The notes under the pieces are model-generated. The model was not told the origin of the DNA and did not search any database. It was given only the letters and a program-made list of their open reading frames with translations. From Halomonas litopenaei (GTDB lineage Bacteria > Pseudomonadota > Gammaproteobacteria > Pseudomonadales > Halomonadaceae): a DNA stretch of 64,000 bases. Location of the stretch: positions 1 to 64,000 of the forward strand of contig NZ_PXNS01000006.1 of NCBI RefSeq assembly GCF_003045775.1, in the 5' to 3' direction. Positions 8,698-17,618 of this stretch are shown one piece after another (positions within the stretch are counted from its first letter, which is position 1; each line of letters starts with the position of its first letter). The position numbers were made by a program, and so were the translations under genes.

Positions 8698-9468
8698 ATG
8701 TTGCTCAACGACAAGACCGTCATCATCACCGGTGCCTCGCGCGGCATTGGTGCCGCAGCGGCGCTGGAGTGTGCCCGCCAGGGTGCTGATCTGGTCATCG
8801 GCTACAGCGGTAGTCCTTCCAGCAAGGGCCATGTCGATGAATTGATTCAACAGATTGAAGCGCTGGGGCGAAAGGCCGTGGCCGTGGGTGCCCCGGCAGA
8901 AGATCCTGACACCGGCGAGGCGCTGGTGGCAGCGGCGGTGGAGCACTTCGGCGGCGTCGACGTGTTCGTCAACAATGCCGGCATCTGCCCCTTCCACAGC
9001 TTTCTCGACATGCCCCGCGAGACCTACCTGAAGACCGTGGATACCAACCTCAACGGTGCCTACTTCGCGGTTCAGGCGGCGGCCAGGCAAATGAAGGAGC
9101 AGGGCCGAGGCGGGGCGATCATCGCGGTCAGTTCGATCAGCGCCCTGGTGGGCGGCGCCATGCAGACCCACTACACGCCGACGAAAGCTGGCCTGTTGTC
9201 GCTGATGCAGTCCTGCGCGGTGGCGCTGGGGCCCTACGGCATTCGCTGCAACGCGGTGCTGCCCGGCACCATCGAGACCGACATCAATCGAGACGATCTC
9301 AGCGACGACGGAAAACGCCAGTACATGGAGTCGCGGACGCCGCTGGGACGTCTCGGAAACCCGGATGATCTGGCCGGACCCATCGTCTTTCTGGCCTCCG
9401 ACATGGCCCGCTACGTCACCGGCGCCTCGCTGCTGGTAGATGGTGGCATGTTCGTCAACCTGCAGTAG
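8698..9468 (+). CDS. SDR-family L-rhamnose 1-dehydrogenase
   Basis: 256-residue classical short-chain dehydrogenase. Cofactor motif TGASRGIG (about 12-19), NNAG (about 96-99), catalytic Ser in AVSSIS and the YTPTK Tyr-Lys pair, and the C-terminal DGGMFVN. Length and context fit the NAD(P)-dependent L-rhamnose 1-dehydrogenases of Azotobacter and Sphingomonas, which make L-rhamnono-lactone. CAGGAG lies just before the ATG at 8698. The function rests mainly on the surrounding complete pathway. Confidence 0.87.
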   Translation: MLLNDKTVIITGASRGIGAAAALECARQGADLVIGYSGSPSSKGHVDELIQQIEALGRKAVAVGAPAEDPDTGEALVAAAVEHFGGVDVFVNNAGICPFHSFLDMPRETYLKTVDTNLNGAYFAVQAAARQMKEQGRGGAIIAVSSISALVGGAMQTHYTPTKAGLLSLMQSCAVALGPYGIRCNAVLPGTIETDINRDDLSDDGKRQYMESRTPLGRLGNPDDLAGPIVFLASDMARYVTGASLLVDGGMFVNLQ

Positions 9469-9531
9469 CGACGGCGACACCACAGCGGCCTTGATAGTAA
9501 TGGACACACGACCTTGACCTGGAGCTTGACC

Positions 9532-10341
9532 ATGCAACTTCCCGACAACCGTTTTCGCGCCGGTCTTGAGCGCGATGCCGTCCAGTTCGGACTGTGGTCC
9601 GGCTTTGCCAGCGGCTACTGCGCCGAAATCGAGGCGGGCCTTGGCTACGACTGGATGCTGATCGACGGCGAGCATGCGCCTAATACGGTGCCCCAGATTC
9701 TGGCCCAGCTGCAGGCGGTGGCGGGGTATCCGGTGGCGCCGGTGGTGCGCTGCGTCAATCACGACCCGTCGTTGATCAAGCAGTTGCTCGACATCGGAAC
9801 CCAGACGCTGATGGTGCCCATGGTGGAAACAGAGGCCCAGGCGCGCGCGTTGGTGGCGGCCATGCGCTATCCGCCTCATGGCAAGCGGGGTGTCGGTGGC
9901 GGGCTGGTGCGGGCCACGCGGTGGGACGATGTCGAGGACTATCTGACGTTGGCCCATCGGGAGCTGTGTCTGATCGTACAGGTCGAATCCGCCGCCGGCG
10001 TCGACAATGCCGCCGCCATCGCTGCGGTGGAGGGCGTGGATGCGGTGTTCATCGGCCCGGCGGATCTTTCGTCGGCGCTGGGACACCCCGGTGATCCGGG
10101 CCATCCCGAGGTGCAGCAGGCGATCGCTGCCACCATCGAGACCGTCAAGGCGGCGGGCAAGGCGGTGGGGATTCTCGCTCCGCAGGAAGACGATGCCCGC
10201 CGCTACATCGGCCTTGGCTGCGACTTCGTCGCCGTGTCGATCGATGTCAGCCTGCTGCGCCAGGCGGCGAGGGCGTCACTGGCGAGGTTTGACGAGGCGG
10301 CGGGGGGCAGCGCTACCGCGGGCGCTTCGCACACCTACTGA
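9532..10341 (+). CDS. rhmA: HpcH/HpaI aldolase, probable 2-keto-3-deoxy-L-rhamnonate aldolase
   Basis: 269 residues. Class II HpcH/HpaI fold with the opening FGLWSGFAS, DWMLIDGEHAPN (catalytic His), VPMVET, the YPPHGKRGVGGG loop, and metal ligands in VQVESAAG and FIGPADLS. The E. coli paralogue YfaU/RhmA splits 2-keto-3-deoxy-L-rhamnonate into pyruvate and L-lactaldehyde, which fits the next gene. ATG at 9532 with GGAG upstream is preferred; a TTG 18 bases earlier is possible. The last 12 or so residues are a loose Ala/Gly/Ser tail. Confidence 0.92.
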   Translation: MQLPDNRFRAGLERDAVQFGLWSGFASGYCAEIEAGLGYDWMLIDGEHAPNTVPQILAQLQAVAGYPVAPVVRCVNHDPSLIKQLLDIGTQTLMVPMVETEAQARALVAAMRYPPHGKRGVGGGLVRATRWDDVEDYLTLAHRELCLIVQVESAAGVDNAAAIAAVEGVDAVFIGPADLSSALGHPGDPGHPEVQQAIAATIETVKAAGKAVGILAPQEDDARRYIGLGCDFVAVSIDVSLLRQAARASLARFDEAAGGSATAGASHTY

Positions 10342-10393
10342 CGCAGACTCGTCCCACCACACCATCCGACAACGACAAGACAGGAACACAGAC

Positions 10394-11830
10394 ATGAGCC
10401 AGATTCCGACTCACCAGAACTTTATCGACGGCGCCTTCGTCGACTCGCCCGACCACCTGGAGGTGTTCAACCCGGCCAATGGCGATCTGCTGTCACGCAT
10501 TCCCGAATCCGACGGTGAGCAGGTGGAGCGAGCCATCGGTGCGGCACGTGATGCCCAGAAAGCCTGGGCGGCGTTGCCGGCGATCGAGCGGGCCGGCTAC
10601 CTGCGCCGAATCGCCGAGCGTATTCGTCAGGACGTACCACGGCTTTCGCGCATGATCACCGAGGAGCAGGGCAAGGTGAGCGGTCTGGCCGAGGTGGAGG
10701 TGAACTTCACCGCCGACTACCTGGATTACATGGCCGAGTGGGCGCGGCGCATCGAAGGCGAGGTGATCGAGAGCGATCGGCCCAACGAGACCATCCTGAT
10801 GCTGCGAAAGCCTCTGGGGGTGGTGGCAGGAATACTGCCCTGGAACTTCCCGTTTTTCCTGATCGCCCGCAAGATGGCGCCGGCCCTTGTGACCGGCAAT
10901 ACCATCGTCATCAAGCCCAGCGAAGAGACGCCCAACAACTGCTTCGCCTTTGCCCGCATCGTCGAGGAGGTGGGGCTGCCCAGGGGCGTATTCAACGTGG
11001 TCAGTGGTACCGGTGGCAGCGTCGGGCAGGCGCTCAGCGACAGTTCACGGGTCGACCTGATCAGCTTTACCGGCAGCGTCGCCACCGGTTCACGGATCAT
11101 GCAGAGTGCCTCGCGCCACCTGACCAAGCTCAATCTCGAGCTTGGTGGCAAGGCGCCGGCCATCGTCCTCGGTGACGCCAATCTTGAGCTGGCGGTGAAG
11201 GCCATCCGCGCCTCGCGCATTATCAATACCGGCCAGGTCTGCAACTGCGCCGAACGGGTCTATGTCCAGCGCAGCGTGGCCGACGAGTTCATCGAGCGAA
11301 TGTCCCGGGCGATGGACGCCACCACCTATGGCGATCCTCTGGCCCAGCCCGACGTGGAAATGGGGCCGTTGATCAATCAGGCAGGCCTGACCAAGGTCGA
11401 TGCGATGGTGAAGCAGGCGGTAGGAGAGGGGGCCGAATTGGTCAGCGGAGGCAGCGTCGCTGATCTGGGCAAGGGGTATCACTATCGACCCACGGTGCTG
11501 GCCGGTTGCCGCGACGACATGGCCATCATGCGTCAGGAGATCTTCGGCCCGGTGCTGCCCATTCAGGTGGTGGAGGACATGGACGAGGCTATCGCCCTGG
11601 CCAACGACTCCGAGTACGGCCTGACCTCTTCGATCTATACCCGCAGCCTGGCCAACGCCATGCGTGCCTGCCGCGAGATCGACTACGGCGAGACCTACAT
11701 CAACCGCGAAAACTTCGAGGCCATGCAGGGCTTCCACGCCGGGGTGCGCAAGTCCGGCATCGGCGGCGCCGACGGCAAGCACGGACTCTACGAGTACACC
11801 CACACCCAGGTCGTCTACCTGGAGGCCTGA
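10394..11830 (+). CDS. aldA: L-lactaldehyde dehydrogenase (AldA type)
   Basis: 478 residues, strikingly similar to E. coli AldA from memory: EVNFTADYLDYMAEWARR, ILPWNFPFFLIARKMAPAL, catalytic Glu in LELGGKAPAIV, catalytic Cys in NTGQVCNCAERVYVQ, and the C-terminal NRENFEAMQGFHAG and KSGIGGADGKHG. Oxidises L-lactaldehyde to L-lactate with NAD+, finishing the rhamnose route. ATG at 10394. Confidence 0.95.
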   Translation: MSQIPTHQNFIDGAFVDSPDHLEVFNPANGDLLSRIPESDGEQVERAIGAARDAQKAWAALPAIERAGYLRRIAERIRQDVPRLSRMITEEQGKVSGLAEVEVNFTADYLDYMAEWARRIEGEVIESDRPNETILMLRKPLGVVAGILPWNFPFFLIARKMAPALVTGNTIVIKPSEETPNNCFAFARIVEEVGLPRGVFNVVSGTGGSVGQALSDSSRVDLISFTGSVATGSRIMQSASRHLTKLNLELGGKAPAIVLGDANLELAVKAIRASRIINTGQVCNCAERVYVQRSVADEFIERMSRAMDATTYGDPLAQPDVEMGPLINQAGLTKVDAMVKQAVGEGAELVSGGSVADLGKGYHYRPTVLAGCRDDMAIMRQEIFGPVLPIQVVEDMDEAIALANDSEYGLTSSIYTRSLANAMRACREIDYGETYINRENFEAMQGFHAGVRKSGIGGADGKHGLYEYTHTQVVYLEA

Positions 11831-11955
11831 GCGGCACGCAGTGACGGCAAAGGGTCGGGAGTGACGGTGTGCGAGAGGCCACCTGTCGCGTCATCAGCGA
11901 CAGGATCGCCATTCACTCCCGATGGCAGCCAACATTCCCCGAAGAGAACAAGATC

Positions 11956-13647
11956 ATGACCGATTCTACATCGACCGAGCCGCGTGGCTCGGCGGGAGCG
12001 GCCGGCCTTGAGCGAGTGCCGCCCAGCCAGCAGTTGAGCGGCAAGTACTTTCTGGCGGCGTATTCCGGTGAGCATATCGCCGGTACCGAGTTCGTCATCG
12101 GCGCCGCGCTGGTGTCGCTGGGGGTAGGGACCAGCGACCTGATCTGGGGGCTGATCCTGGGTAACCTGATGGCGGTGCTTTCCTGGGCCTGGGTCTGTGC
12201 ACCGGTGGCGGTGCGTGCTCGCATGACCGTGTACGACTACCTTGGCCGGGTGGCCGGCCGCCGATTTTCGGCGGCCTTCAATCTGGTCAACGGTTTGTTC
12301 TTCATGATACTCGGCGGCGCCATGATCACGGTGTCGGCCTCGGCCTTTCGGGTGCTGACCGATATTCCGCCGCAGACCGCCTGGTACCCACAGAGTCTGA
12401 GCTTTGTTGCGCTGGCCCTGGCGGTAGGGGGGGTCACGGTCTGGATGGTGATGAAAGGCTTCAAGCTGATCGCCAACTTCGCCAGTGTCTGCGCGCCCTG
12501 GATGATCGTGCTCTTTCTCGCCAGCGGTATTCTGTGCCTGCCGGTATTGCTTGATCATGGGGCGGCAAACGGCCTGACCGTTCTCGGCGATGTGCTCGAT
12601 GCGCTGGTGTGGACCGGGGTGACTCCCGAGGGTGATCCGGGCCTGTCGGTGTGGGTGATCGCGGCCTGGGCCTGGAGCGTCAATCTGCCCCTGCACCTGG
12701 GCATGAGTGACATGAGCACCTTGCGGTTCGCGCGCAAGGCATCCTACGGCTACTTTTCTGCCTCGGGCATGTTTATTGGTCACTTCATGGCCTGGCTTTG
12801 CGCGGGCTTGATGGGGGCGGCAGCGGCATTGTTGCTGAAGTCGACGCTGGTAGAGCTGGATCCTGGCGCGGTGGCCTTCCGCGTACTGGGGGCGATGGGG
12901 CTGCTGGCGGTGGTGGTGGCCGGCTGGACCACCTCCATTCCAAGTCTGTATCGCGCGGGGCTCGCGTTTCAGGCGCTGTTCACGCGTCACGATCCTGACC
13001 GTGTCACTCTGGCGGTGGGCGTGGTCACCACGGTGGTAGCCTGCTTTCCCTTTGCGTTTACCCAACTCCTCAACGTGCTGTCCTATTTCATCATCCTGAT
13101 GGCGCCGGTCGGCGCGATCATCGCCGCTGAACACTTCGTCCTGCCACGCCTCGGAATAGCGCCGTTTTGGCGCCACCGGCAGCAGCGTGTGGACAATCTG
13201 CCGGCGATACTGACCTGGGCCGGGGCATTGTTGCTGGCGCTGGGACTGCTGCTTCAAGGATCGCTGCACCTTTTCACCATCTTCATCCCGGTGTGGGCGC
13301 TTTCGTTTATCGCCTATCCGCTGCTGTGTCGTGTCATGGGGAGCCTTCGTTGCTCCACGCAAGACCCCTGGGAGGAGGCCTATGGTCCCATCGATGTCAG
13401 CGAGAGCGAACCGGCCGCGATGCCTGCTCCGGTGTCGACCAGACAGCCGAGCTTCGTGGTCGCGGTGGCTTGCCTGGCGGTGATTCTGGCCATGTCGCTG
13501 TGGCCCTGGCTGGGAGCCGCTGCGCCGGAAGATTTCCTCGAGACCTATCGGTGGTGGATCGTGCCGCCGACCCTGGTGTACTTCGTCAGCGCCATGCTCT
13601 GGTTGCGTACCCGGCGTCAGCCGGACCGGCAGCAAGTCTCTGTTTAA
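11956..13647 (+). CDS. NCS1-like permease, candidate L-rhamnose or rhamnonate transporter
   Basis: 563 residues with about 12 transmembrane segments between residues 40 and 480 and a further pair near the C-terminus (about 498-545). The soluble N-terminus, GTEFVIGAALVSLGVGTSD first helix, and the layout resemble the cytosine-purine/hydantoin permease (NCS1) superfamily. It is last in the rhamnose operon, 125 bp after aldA, and no other transporter is near, so uptake of L-rhamnose, its lactone or L-rhamnonate is the natural inference. The linker at about 485-495 and the two extra helices lengthen it beyond the usual 450-500 residues. Start ATG 11956; AAGAGAACAAG is a modest ribosome site. Confidence 0.8.
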   Translation: MTDSTSTEPRGSAGAAGLERVPPSQQLSGKYFLAAYSGEHIAGTEFVIGAALVSLGVGTSDLIWGLILGNLMAVLSWAWVCAPVAVRARMTVYDYLGRVAGRRFSAAFNLVNGLFFMILGGAMITVSASAFRVLTDIPPQTAWYPQSLSFVALALAVGGVTVWMVMKGFKLIANFASVCAPWMIVLFLASGILCLPVLLDHGAANGLTVLGDVLDALVWTGVTPEGDPGLSVWVIAAWAWSVNLPLHLGMSDMSTLRFARKASYGYFSASGMFIGHFMAWLCAGLMGAAAALLLKSTLVELDPGAVAFRVLGAMGLLAVVVAGWTTSIPSLYRAGLAFQALFTRHDPDRVTLAVGVVTTVVACFPFAFTQLLNVLSYFIILMAPVGAIIAAEHFVLPRLGIAPFWRHRQQRVDNLPAILTWAGALLLALGLLLQGSLHLFTIFIPVWALSFIAYPLLCRVMGSLRCSTQDPWEEAYGPIDVSESEPAAMPAPVSTRQPSFVVAVACLAVILAMSLWPWLGAAAPEDFLETYRWWIVPPTLVYFVSAMLWLRTRRQPDRQQVSV

Positions 13648-13730
13648 GCGGAGAAGGAGTCACGGACAGACTCGGTAGACTTAGGCGATCGTAGGCTTCG
13701 GGTTGCGGATCTTGAACAATACAACCATCC

Positions 13731-13750
13731 TTGTACAAGTTTGGTATATG
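13731..13750. promoter_or_regulatory. TGTACAA-N3-TGGTA element upstream of hemerythrin gene
   Basis: The sequence TTGTACAAGTTTGGTATATG closely matches a 17-base stretch at 16506-16522 upstream of a second stress-type gene. It may be a shared promoter or operator; a poor TTGAAC -35 candidate lies at 13712-13717. The function is a guess. Confidence 0.3.
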
Positions 13751-13830
13751 GAAGAGCCGTGACATCGCCATGGAACAGACGCCGTCGACGGCGCGATCCT
13801 GGCTTCGCTTCGACAAGGAGGAAGAGATCC

Positions 13831-14271
13831 GTGACCATCTTTGAAGCCCTGCGTGAGAGCCACGACAAGCAGCGCCGCCTGCTGGAACTGCTGGTGGAGA
13901 CCGAAGGCGACAGTAACGGGCGTGGTGAGCTGTTCAAACGCGTCAAGAAGGAGCTCGAGAACCACGCTGGCGCAGAAGAGCGGGCCCTGTACATGCCGAT
14001 GATGGAGCATGACATGACCCAGGAGAAGGCGCGGCACAGCGTGGCCGAGCACCACGAGATCGATGAGCTGATCGAGGCGCTCGAGACGACCGACTACAGT
14101 TCACCGGGCTGGCTTGCCAGCGCCAAGAAGCTGCAGCATCTGGTCACTCATCACCTCGACGAGGAAGAGCAGGAGGTGTTCCAGCTCGCCGGACGCGCCT
14201 TTGACGATGCCACCAAGGCCAACCTCGCCGAAGAGTACCTGCAGGACATGCAGGATCGGGAAGCCGGCTGA
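13831..14271 (+). CDS. Hemerythrin HHE domain protein
   Basis: 146 residues starting at GTG 13831, chosen because AAGGAGGAAGAG lies just upstream; the in-frame ATGs before it give an Arg-rich, unlikely N-terminus. The four-helix HHE pattern has candidate diiron ligands His11, His45, Glu49, His74 or His75, and the HHLDEEEQE pair near 109-117. Such cytoplasmic proteins bind dioxygen, NO or iron and are linked to oxidative stress. Own transcription unit, closed by the terminator at 14301. Confidence 0.9.
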   Translation: MTIFEALRESHDKQRRLLELLVETEGDSNGRGELFKRVKKELENHAGAEERALYMPMMEHDMTQEKARHSVAEHHEIDELIEALETTDYSSPGWLASAKKLQHLVTHHLDEEEQEVFQLAGRAFDDATKANLAEEYLQDMQDREAG

Positions 14272-14300
14272 AGGCAGACGCTTTCCAAGCCGCTTGCATA

Positions 14301-14333
14301 AAGGGCGCCGGAGGGAACTCCAGCGCCTTTTTC
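14301..14333 (+). terminator. Rho-independent terminator after hemerythrin gene
   Basis: A 13-bp stem with one mismatch and one wobble (14301-14313 with 14319-14331) followed by TTTTT. It also lies downstream of the convergent CoA-transferase gene. Confidence 0.85.
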
Positions 14334-14371
14334 ATGGAGAGCCATCAGACAGCCATATGGTCGCAGAATGG

Positions 14372-16345
14372 TCAGCTGTCTTGCTGCTCGTCGAGCAGGT
14401 GGCTCAGGGCGTCCTTGCGGTTCTCGTAGATGTGCGGTGCATCGGCACGGCGCTCCAGCGCGTCGCCGAGCTTGAGGCGCAGGAAGGCACTGGTGGTGTA
14501 GCGAGTGACGCGCTCGTAGAAGCGCTCGGACAATCCGCAGATCATTTCGGTGTAGCGCTCGACAAGGTGCGGCGCGATGGTGAAGTTGTCGTAGTTGACG
14601 ATGGCATAGACAGGACGGCCCAGGGGCTCAAGCAGGCGTTCGACCTCCCTCTCGATGGTGGCGATGGTGTCATCGTCGTTGACCGCCAGTCCCTCGAAAT
14701 TGATGAAGAACTGGTAAGTGTCGAGATCGACGCTCAAGCGCTCGGCGATCGGGCGCTCCAGCAGGGTCTCGAGCAGGTCCATGGAGGTGCTGTCGAACAG
14801 GCGGGGATCCATGGTGGCAAGGGGCGCGTCGATGTGGGGCCGAAAGTCCATCAGCGCCAGGATGTCGCGCTCCAGTTCCACCCCCGGGGCGATCTCGATC
14901 AGCGTCAGCCCTTGCGCGCGCAGTTCGAACACGCAGCGCTCGGTGACGTAGAGCACCGGCTGGCCGCGCTTCGCCGCCAGGGGACCGCTGAAGGTGCGGT
15001 GCTCGACGCGCTCGACAAACTTGCGCTGGCTGCCGTCGGCGTCGATCTTTAGTCTTCCCGACTCGATGGACAGTTGGGCACCGGCGGTGAAGGTGCCGAC
15101 GAACACTAGCCGTTTGGCGTTCTGGCTGATGTTGATAAAGCCGCCAGCGCCGGCAAGCCTGGGGCCGAAACGGCTGACGTTGACGCTGCCCTCCTGGTCG
15201 ACCTGGGCGAGACCGAGAAAGGCGATGTCCAGGCCGCCGCCATCGTAGAAGTCGAACTGGCTTGGCTGGTCGATGATCGCCTGGGTATTGATGGCGGCGC
15301 CGAAGTCGAGCCCGCCCGCCGGCAGACCGCCGATGACGCCGGGCTCGGCGGTCAGCGTCAGGTACTCCAGCAGCCCTTCCTCATTGGCCACGTTGGCGAT
15401 GCCCTCGGGCATGCCGATGCCCAGATTGACGATGCTGTTGGGCCGAAGCTCGAAGGCGGCGCGGCGAGCGATGACCTTGCGCTCGGTCAGCGAGAGGCTG
15501 GCGATGTCATTCATCGGCGCCTTCAGTTCGCCGGCGAAGGCACGACTGAACTGGGTGGCGAAGGTCTGCCAGTGATGCTCGGGCTGTGCCAGCACCACGG
15601 CGTCGACCAGCACGCCGGGGATCTTCACGTCCTTGGCCTTGAGGGTGCCTCGTTCGGCCAGACTCTCGACCTGGACGATGACGATGCCTCCGGAGTTGTG
15701 CACCGCCATGGCAATGGCCTGCATCTCCAGAAACAGCGCCTCACGCTCCATCGTCACATTGCCGTCGGCGTCGGCGGTGGTCCCGCGCAATAGCGCGACC
15801 TGAATCGGCTGAGCCTGGTAGAACAGGTACTCCTCGCCATCGATAGGCATCAGCCGCACGCGATCTTCGGTGGTGCGCTCGTTGATCTTGCCGCCCCCCT
15901 GGCGTGGGTCGACAAAGGTATCGAGCCCCACCTTGGTCAGGGTGCCCGGCTTGCCGGCGGCGGTGTCGCGAAATAGATGGGAGATCACGCCCTGTGGCAG
16001 GTTGTAGGCCTCGATCTGGTTGTCGATGGCCAGCTTCTGCAAGCGCGGTACCAGCCCCCAGTGGCCTCCGATGACGCGCTTGAGCAGTCCCGGGTGACCG
16101 AAGTGATCGACGCCACGGCCCTTGCCGTCGCCCTGGCCGGCGGCGTAGATCAGCGTCAGGTCACGAGGATGGCCGGACTCCACGAAGCGTTGCTCCAGCG
16201 CTACCGCCAGTGCCTCGGGAAAGGCCACCCCGACGAAGCCGCCGGTGGCAAGGCTGTCGCCGTCACGGATCAGCTGTACCGACTCCTCGGCACTGACCAC
16301 CTTGTTGCGTTGGCGACTGACGCTGGGAGGAGTGCGATGGGGCAT
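14372..16345 (-). CDS. Acyl-CoA:acetate/acetoacetate CoA-transferase, YdiF-like, with C-terminal extension
   Basis: 657 residues. Both halves of a fused family I CoA-transferase are present: an alpha-like half (about 15-270, [18 protein letters not shown]) and a beta-like half (about 285-520, [14 protein letters not shown]). The catalytic glutamate should be Glu334 in TAEPGVIGG, close to Glu333 of E. coli YdiF. After about 525 there is an extra 130-residue domain ([19 protein letters not shown] onward) absent from YdiF, which is about 530 residues long. AAGGAA precedes the ATG at 16345. Role: swapping CoA between acids such as acetate, acetoacetate or propionate. Single gene facing the hemerythrin gene. 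Confidence 0.88.
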   Translation of the reverse strand: MPHRTPPSVSRQRNKVVSAEESVQLIRDGDSLATGGFVGVAFPEALAVALEQRFVESGHPRDLTLIYAAGQGDGKGRGVDHFGHPGLLKRVIGGHWGLVPRLQKLAIDNQIEAYNLPQGVISHLFRDTAAGKPGTLTKVGLDTFVDPRQGGGKINERTTEDRVRLMPIDGEEYLFYQAQPIQVALLRGTTADADGNVTMEREALFLEMQAIAMAVHNSGGIVIVQVESLAERGTLKAKDVKIPGVLVDAVVLAQPEHHWQTFATQFSRAFAGELKAPMNDIASLSLTERKVIARRAAFELRPNSIVNLGIGMPEGIANVANEEGLLEYLTLTAEPGVIGGLPAGGLDFGAAINTQAIIDQPSQFDFYDGGGLDIAFLGLAQVDQEGSVNVSRFGPRLAGAGGFINISQNAKRLVFVGTFTAGAQLSIESGRLKIDADGSQRKFVERVEHRTFSGPLAAKRGQPVLYVTERCVFELRAQGLTLIEIAPGVELERDILALMDFRPHIDAPLATMDPRLFDSTSMDLLETLLERPIAERLSVDLDTYQFFINFEGLAVNDDDTIATIEREVERLLEPLGRPVYAIVNYDNFTIAPHLVERYTEMICGLSERFYERVTRYTTSAFLRLKLGDALERRADAPHIYENRKDALSHLLDEQQDS

Positions 16346-16653
16346 GGGTGTTCCTTTTCAAGCCATGGGGATAGGGGGCACGTCGGCACGCAGCGCCTAT
16401 GGACCAGTGTGAGCGACATGAAGGCGGCGAGAGGTCGAGATGCTTGACGGTGCAAAGTAGAGAGTCGTTGCTTGGCCCTTGAAGTCAGTCGCTGACTGTC
16501 CCACTCTGTACAAAAGTGGTACACAACCTTCACGTCACGTGCAGAAAAGGGCTTCTGCCGCAGACGCCTGTTGCGTACCGCCGGCCCCCAGGGATGCCCG
16601 TGGTGGCGGGGGCCATGACGTTCGCCATGTCGATGAGCCGAAGGAGTGGATCC
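16346..16653. promoter_or_regulatory. Divergent intergenic region with TGTAC...GTACA inverted repeat
   Basis: 308 bases between two divergent genes. The inverted repeat TGTAC-AAAAGTG-GTACA at 16507-16523 resembles the element at 13731-13750 upstream of hemerythrin. AAGGAG at 16641-16646 is the ribosome site of the SDR gene. I see no open frame worth calling. Confidence 0.4.
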
Positions 16654-17505
16654 ATGTCTACACAGCAACCCCCTCAGCAACAGCATCGTCAGCCCGGCAG
16701 CGAGTCGGCCATGCAGCCCGAGCCGGAGGTGATCCGGGACAGCTACCGTGGCAGTGGCAAGCTGGACGGCAAGGTGGCGCTGATCAGCGGCGGCGACAGC
16801 GGTATCGGTCGCTCCGTGGCGGTGCACTATGCCCGTGAGGGCGCGCACTGCGCCATCGTGCATCTGGAAGAAGATCAGGATGCCGAGACCACCCGCCAGA
16901 TGGTCGAGAAGGAAGGCGGTGAGTGCCTGGTGCTCAAGGGGGACGTCGGTGATGCCGACTTCTGTCGTCAGGCCGTGGCCAGCACCATCGAGCGCTTTGG
17001 ACGGCTCAATATCCTGGTCAACAACGCCGCCGAACAGTATGACTGGTCCGATATTACCGAGGTGGATGAGGCGCAGCTGGAGCGGACCTTCCGCACCAAT
17101 GTCTACAGCCACTTCTATCTGTCCAAGGCGGCGGTGCCCCACCTCGACGCCGGCGATACCATCATCGCTACCTCCTCGATCAATGCCTTCAAGGGCAATG
17201 ACACCCTGCTCGACTACACCGCGACCAAGGGGGCGGTGCAGGCACTGGTACGTTCGCTGGCGGCGACCCTGATGGATCGCGAGATTCGCGTCAACGCAGT
17301 GGCGCCGGGGCCGGTGTGGACGCCGTTGATCCCGGCGAGCTTCGACGAACAAAAGGTCGCCGAGTTCGGTGGTCAGGTGCCGATGAACCGGGCAGGCCAA
17401 CCCAGCGAGATGGGGCCCGCCTATGTCTATCTGGCCAGCGAAGAGTCGTCCTACATGAGTGGCCAGACGCTGCACCTCAACGGTGGCGTGGTGCTCAATA
17501 CCTGA
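16654..17505 (+). CDS. SDR-family oxidoreductase, YhdF/YhxC-type general stress protein
   Basis: 283 residues. A 45-residue polar N-terminus rich in Gln and Pro precedes the Rossmann core; cofactor motif ISGGDSGIGRS (about 49-58), NNAAEQ, the Ser in TSSINA and YTATKGA (Tyr-Lys). The GGDSGIGRS variant and the C-terminal SGQTLHLNGG are typical of the YhdF/YghA/glucose-dehydrogenase-like SDRs often found among stress genes. Substrate unknown. Start ATG 16654 follows AAGGAG by 8 bases. Confidence 0.88.
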   Translation: MSTQQPPQQQHRQPGSESAMQPEPEVIRDSYRGSGKLDGKVALISGGDSGIGRSVAVHYAREGAHCAIVHLEEDQDAETTRQMVEKEGGECLVLKGDVGDADFCRQAVASTIERFGRLNILVNNAAEQYDWSDITEVDEAQLERTFRTNVYSHFYLSKAAVPHLDAGDTIIATSSINAFKGNDTLLDYTATKGAVQALVRSLAATLMDREIRVNAVAPGPVWTPLIPASFDEQKVAEFGGQVPMNRAGQPSEMGPAYVYLASEESSYMSGQTLHLNGGVVLNT

Positions 17506-17570
17506 GATGCCGCGGGAGGCTGCGCGACTCGCCTCTCCAGCGGCAGCGATGAAAGGCGGGATCGAAATGA

Positions 17571-17600
17571 CAGGCGAGCCGGCACGGGCCGGCTCGCCTG
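17571..17600. terminator. Hairpin between convergent SDR and cysK genes
   Basis: A perfect 13-bp stem (17571-17583 with 17588-17600) with a 4-base loop. The T-tract is poor on both sides, but it lies in the 113-bp convergent gap, so a shared terminator is likely. Confidence 0.6.
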
Positions 17601-17618
17601 TTGACCGTCTGGGCGACG

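Noticed and set aside
8680..10104. A 474-codon minus-strand frame over the SDR and aldolase genes
   Set aside because: Antisense to two well-supported enzymes; long only because of high GC; no motif.
11815..13635. A 606-codon open frame on the minus strand across the NCS1-like permease gene
   Set aside because: It is antisense to a clear membrane protein. Its composition (His, Gln, Arg rich) is typical of the mirror frame of a GC-rich hydrophobic gene, and no family motif appears.
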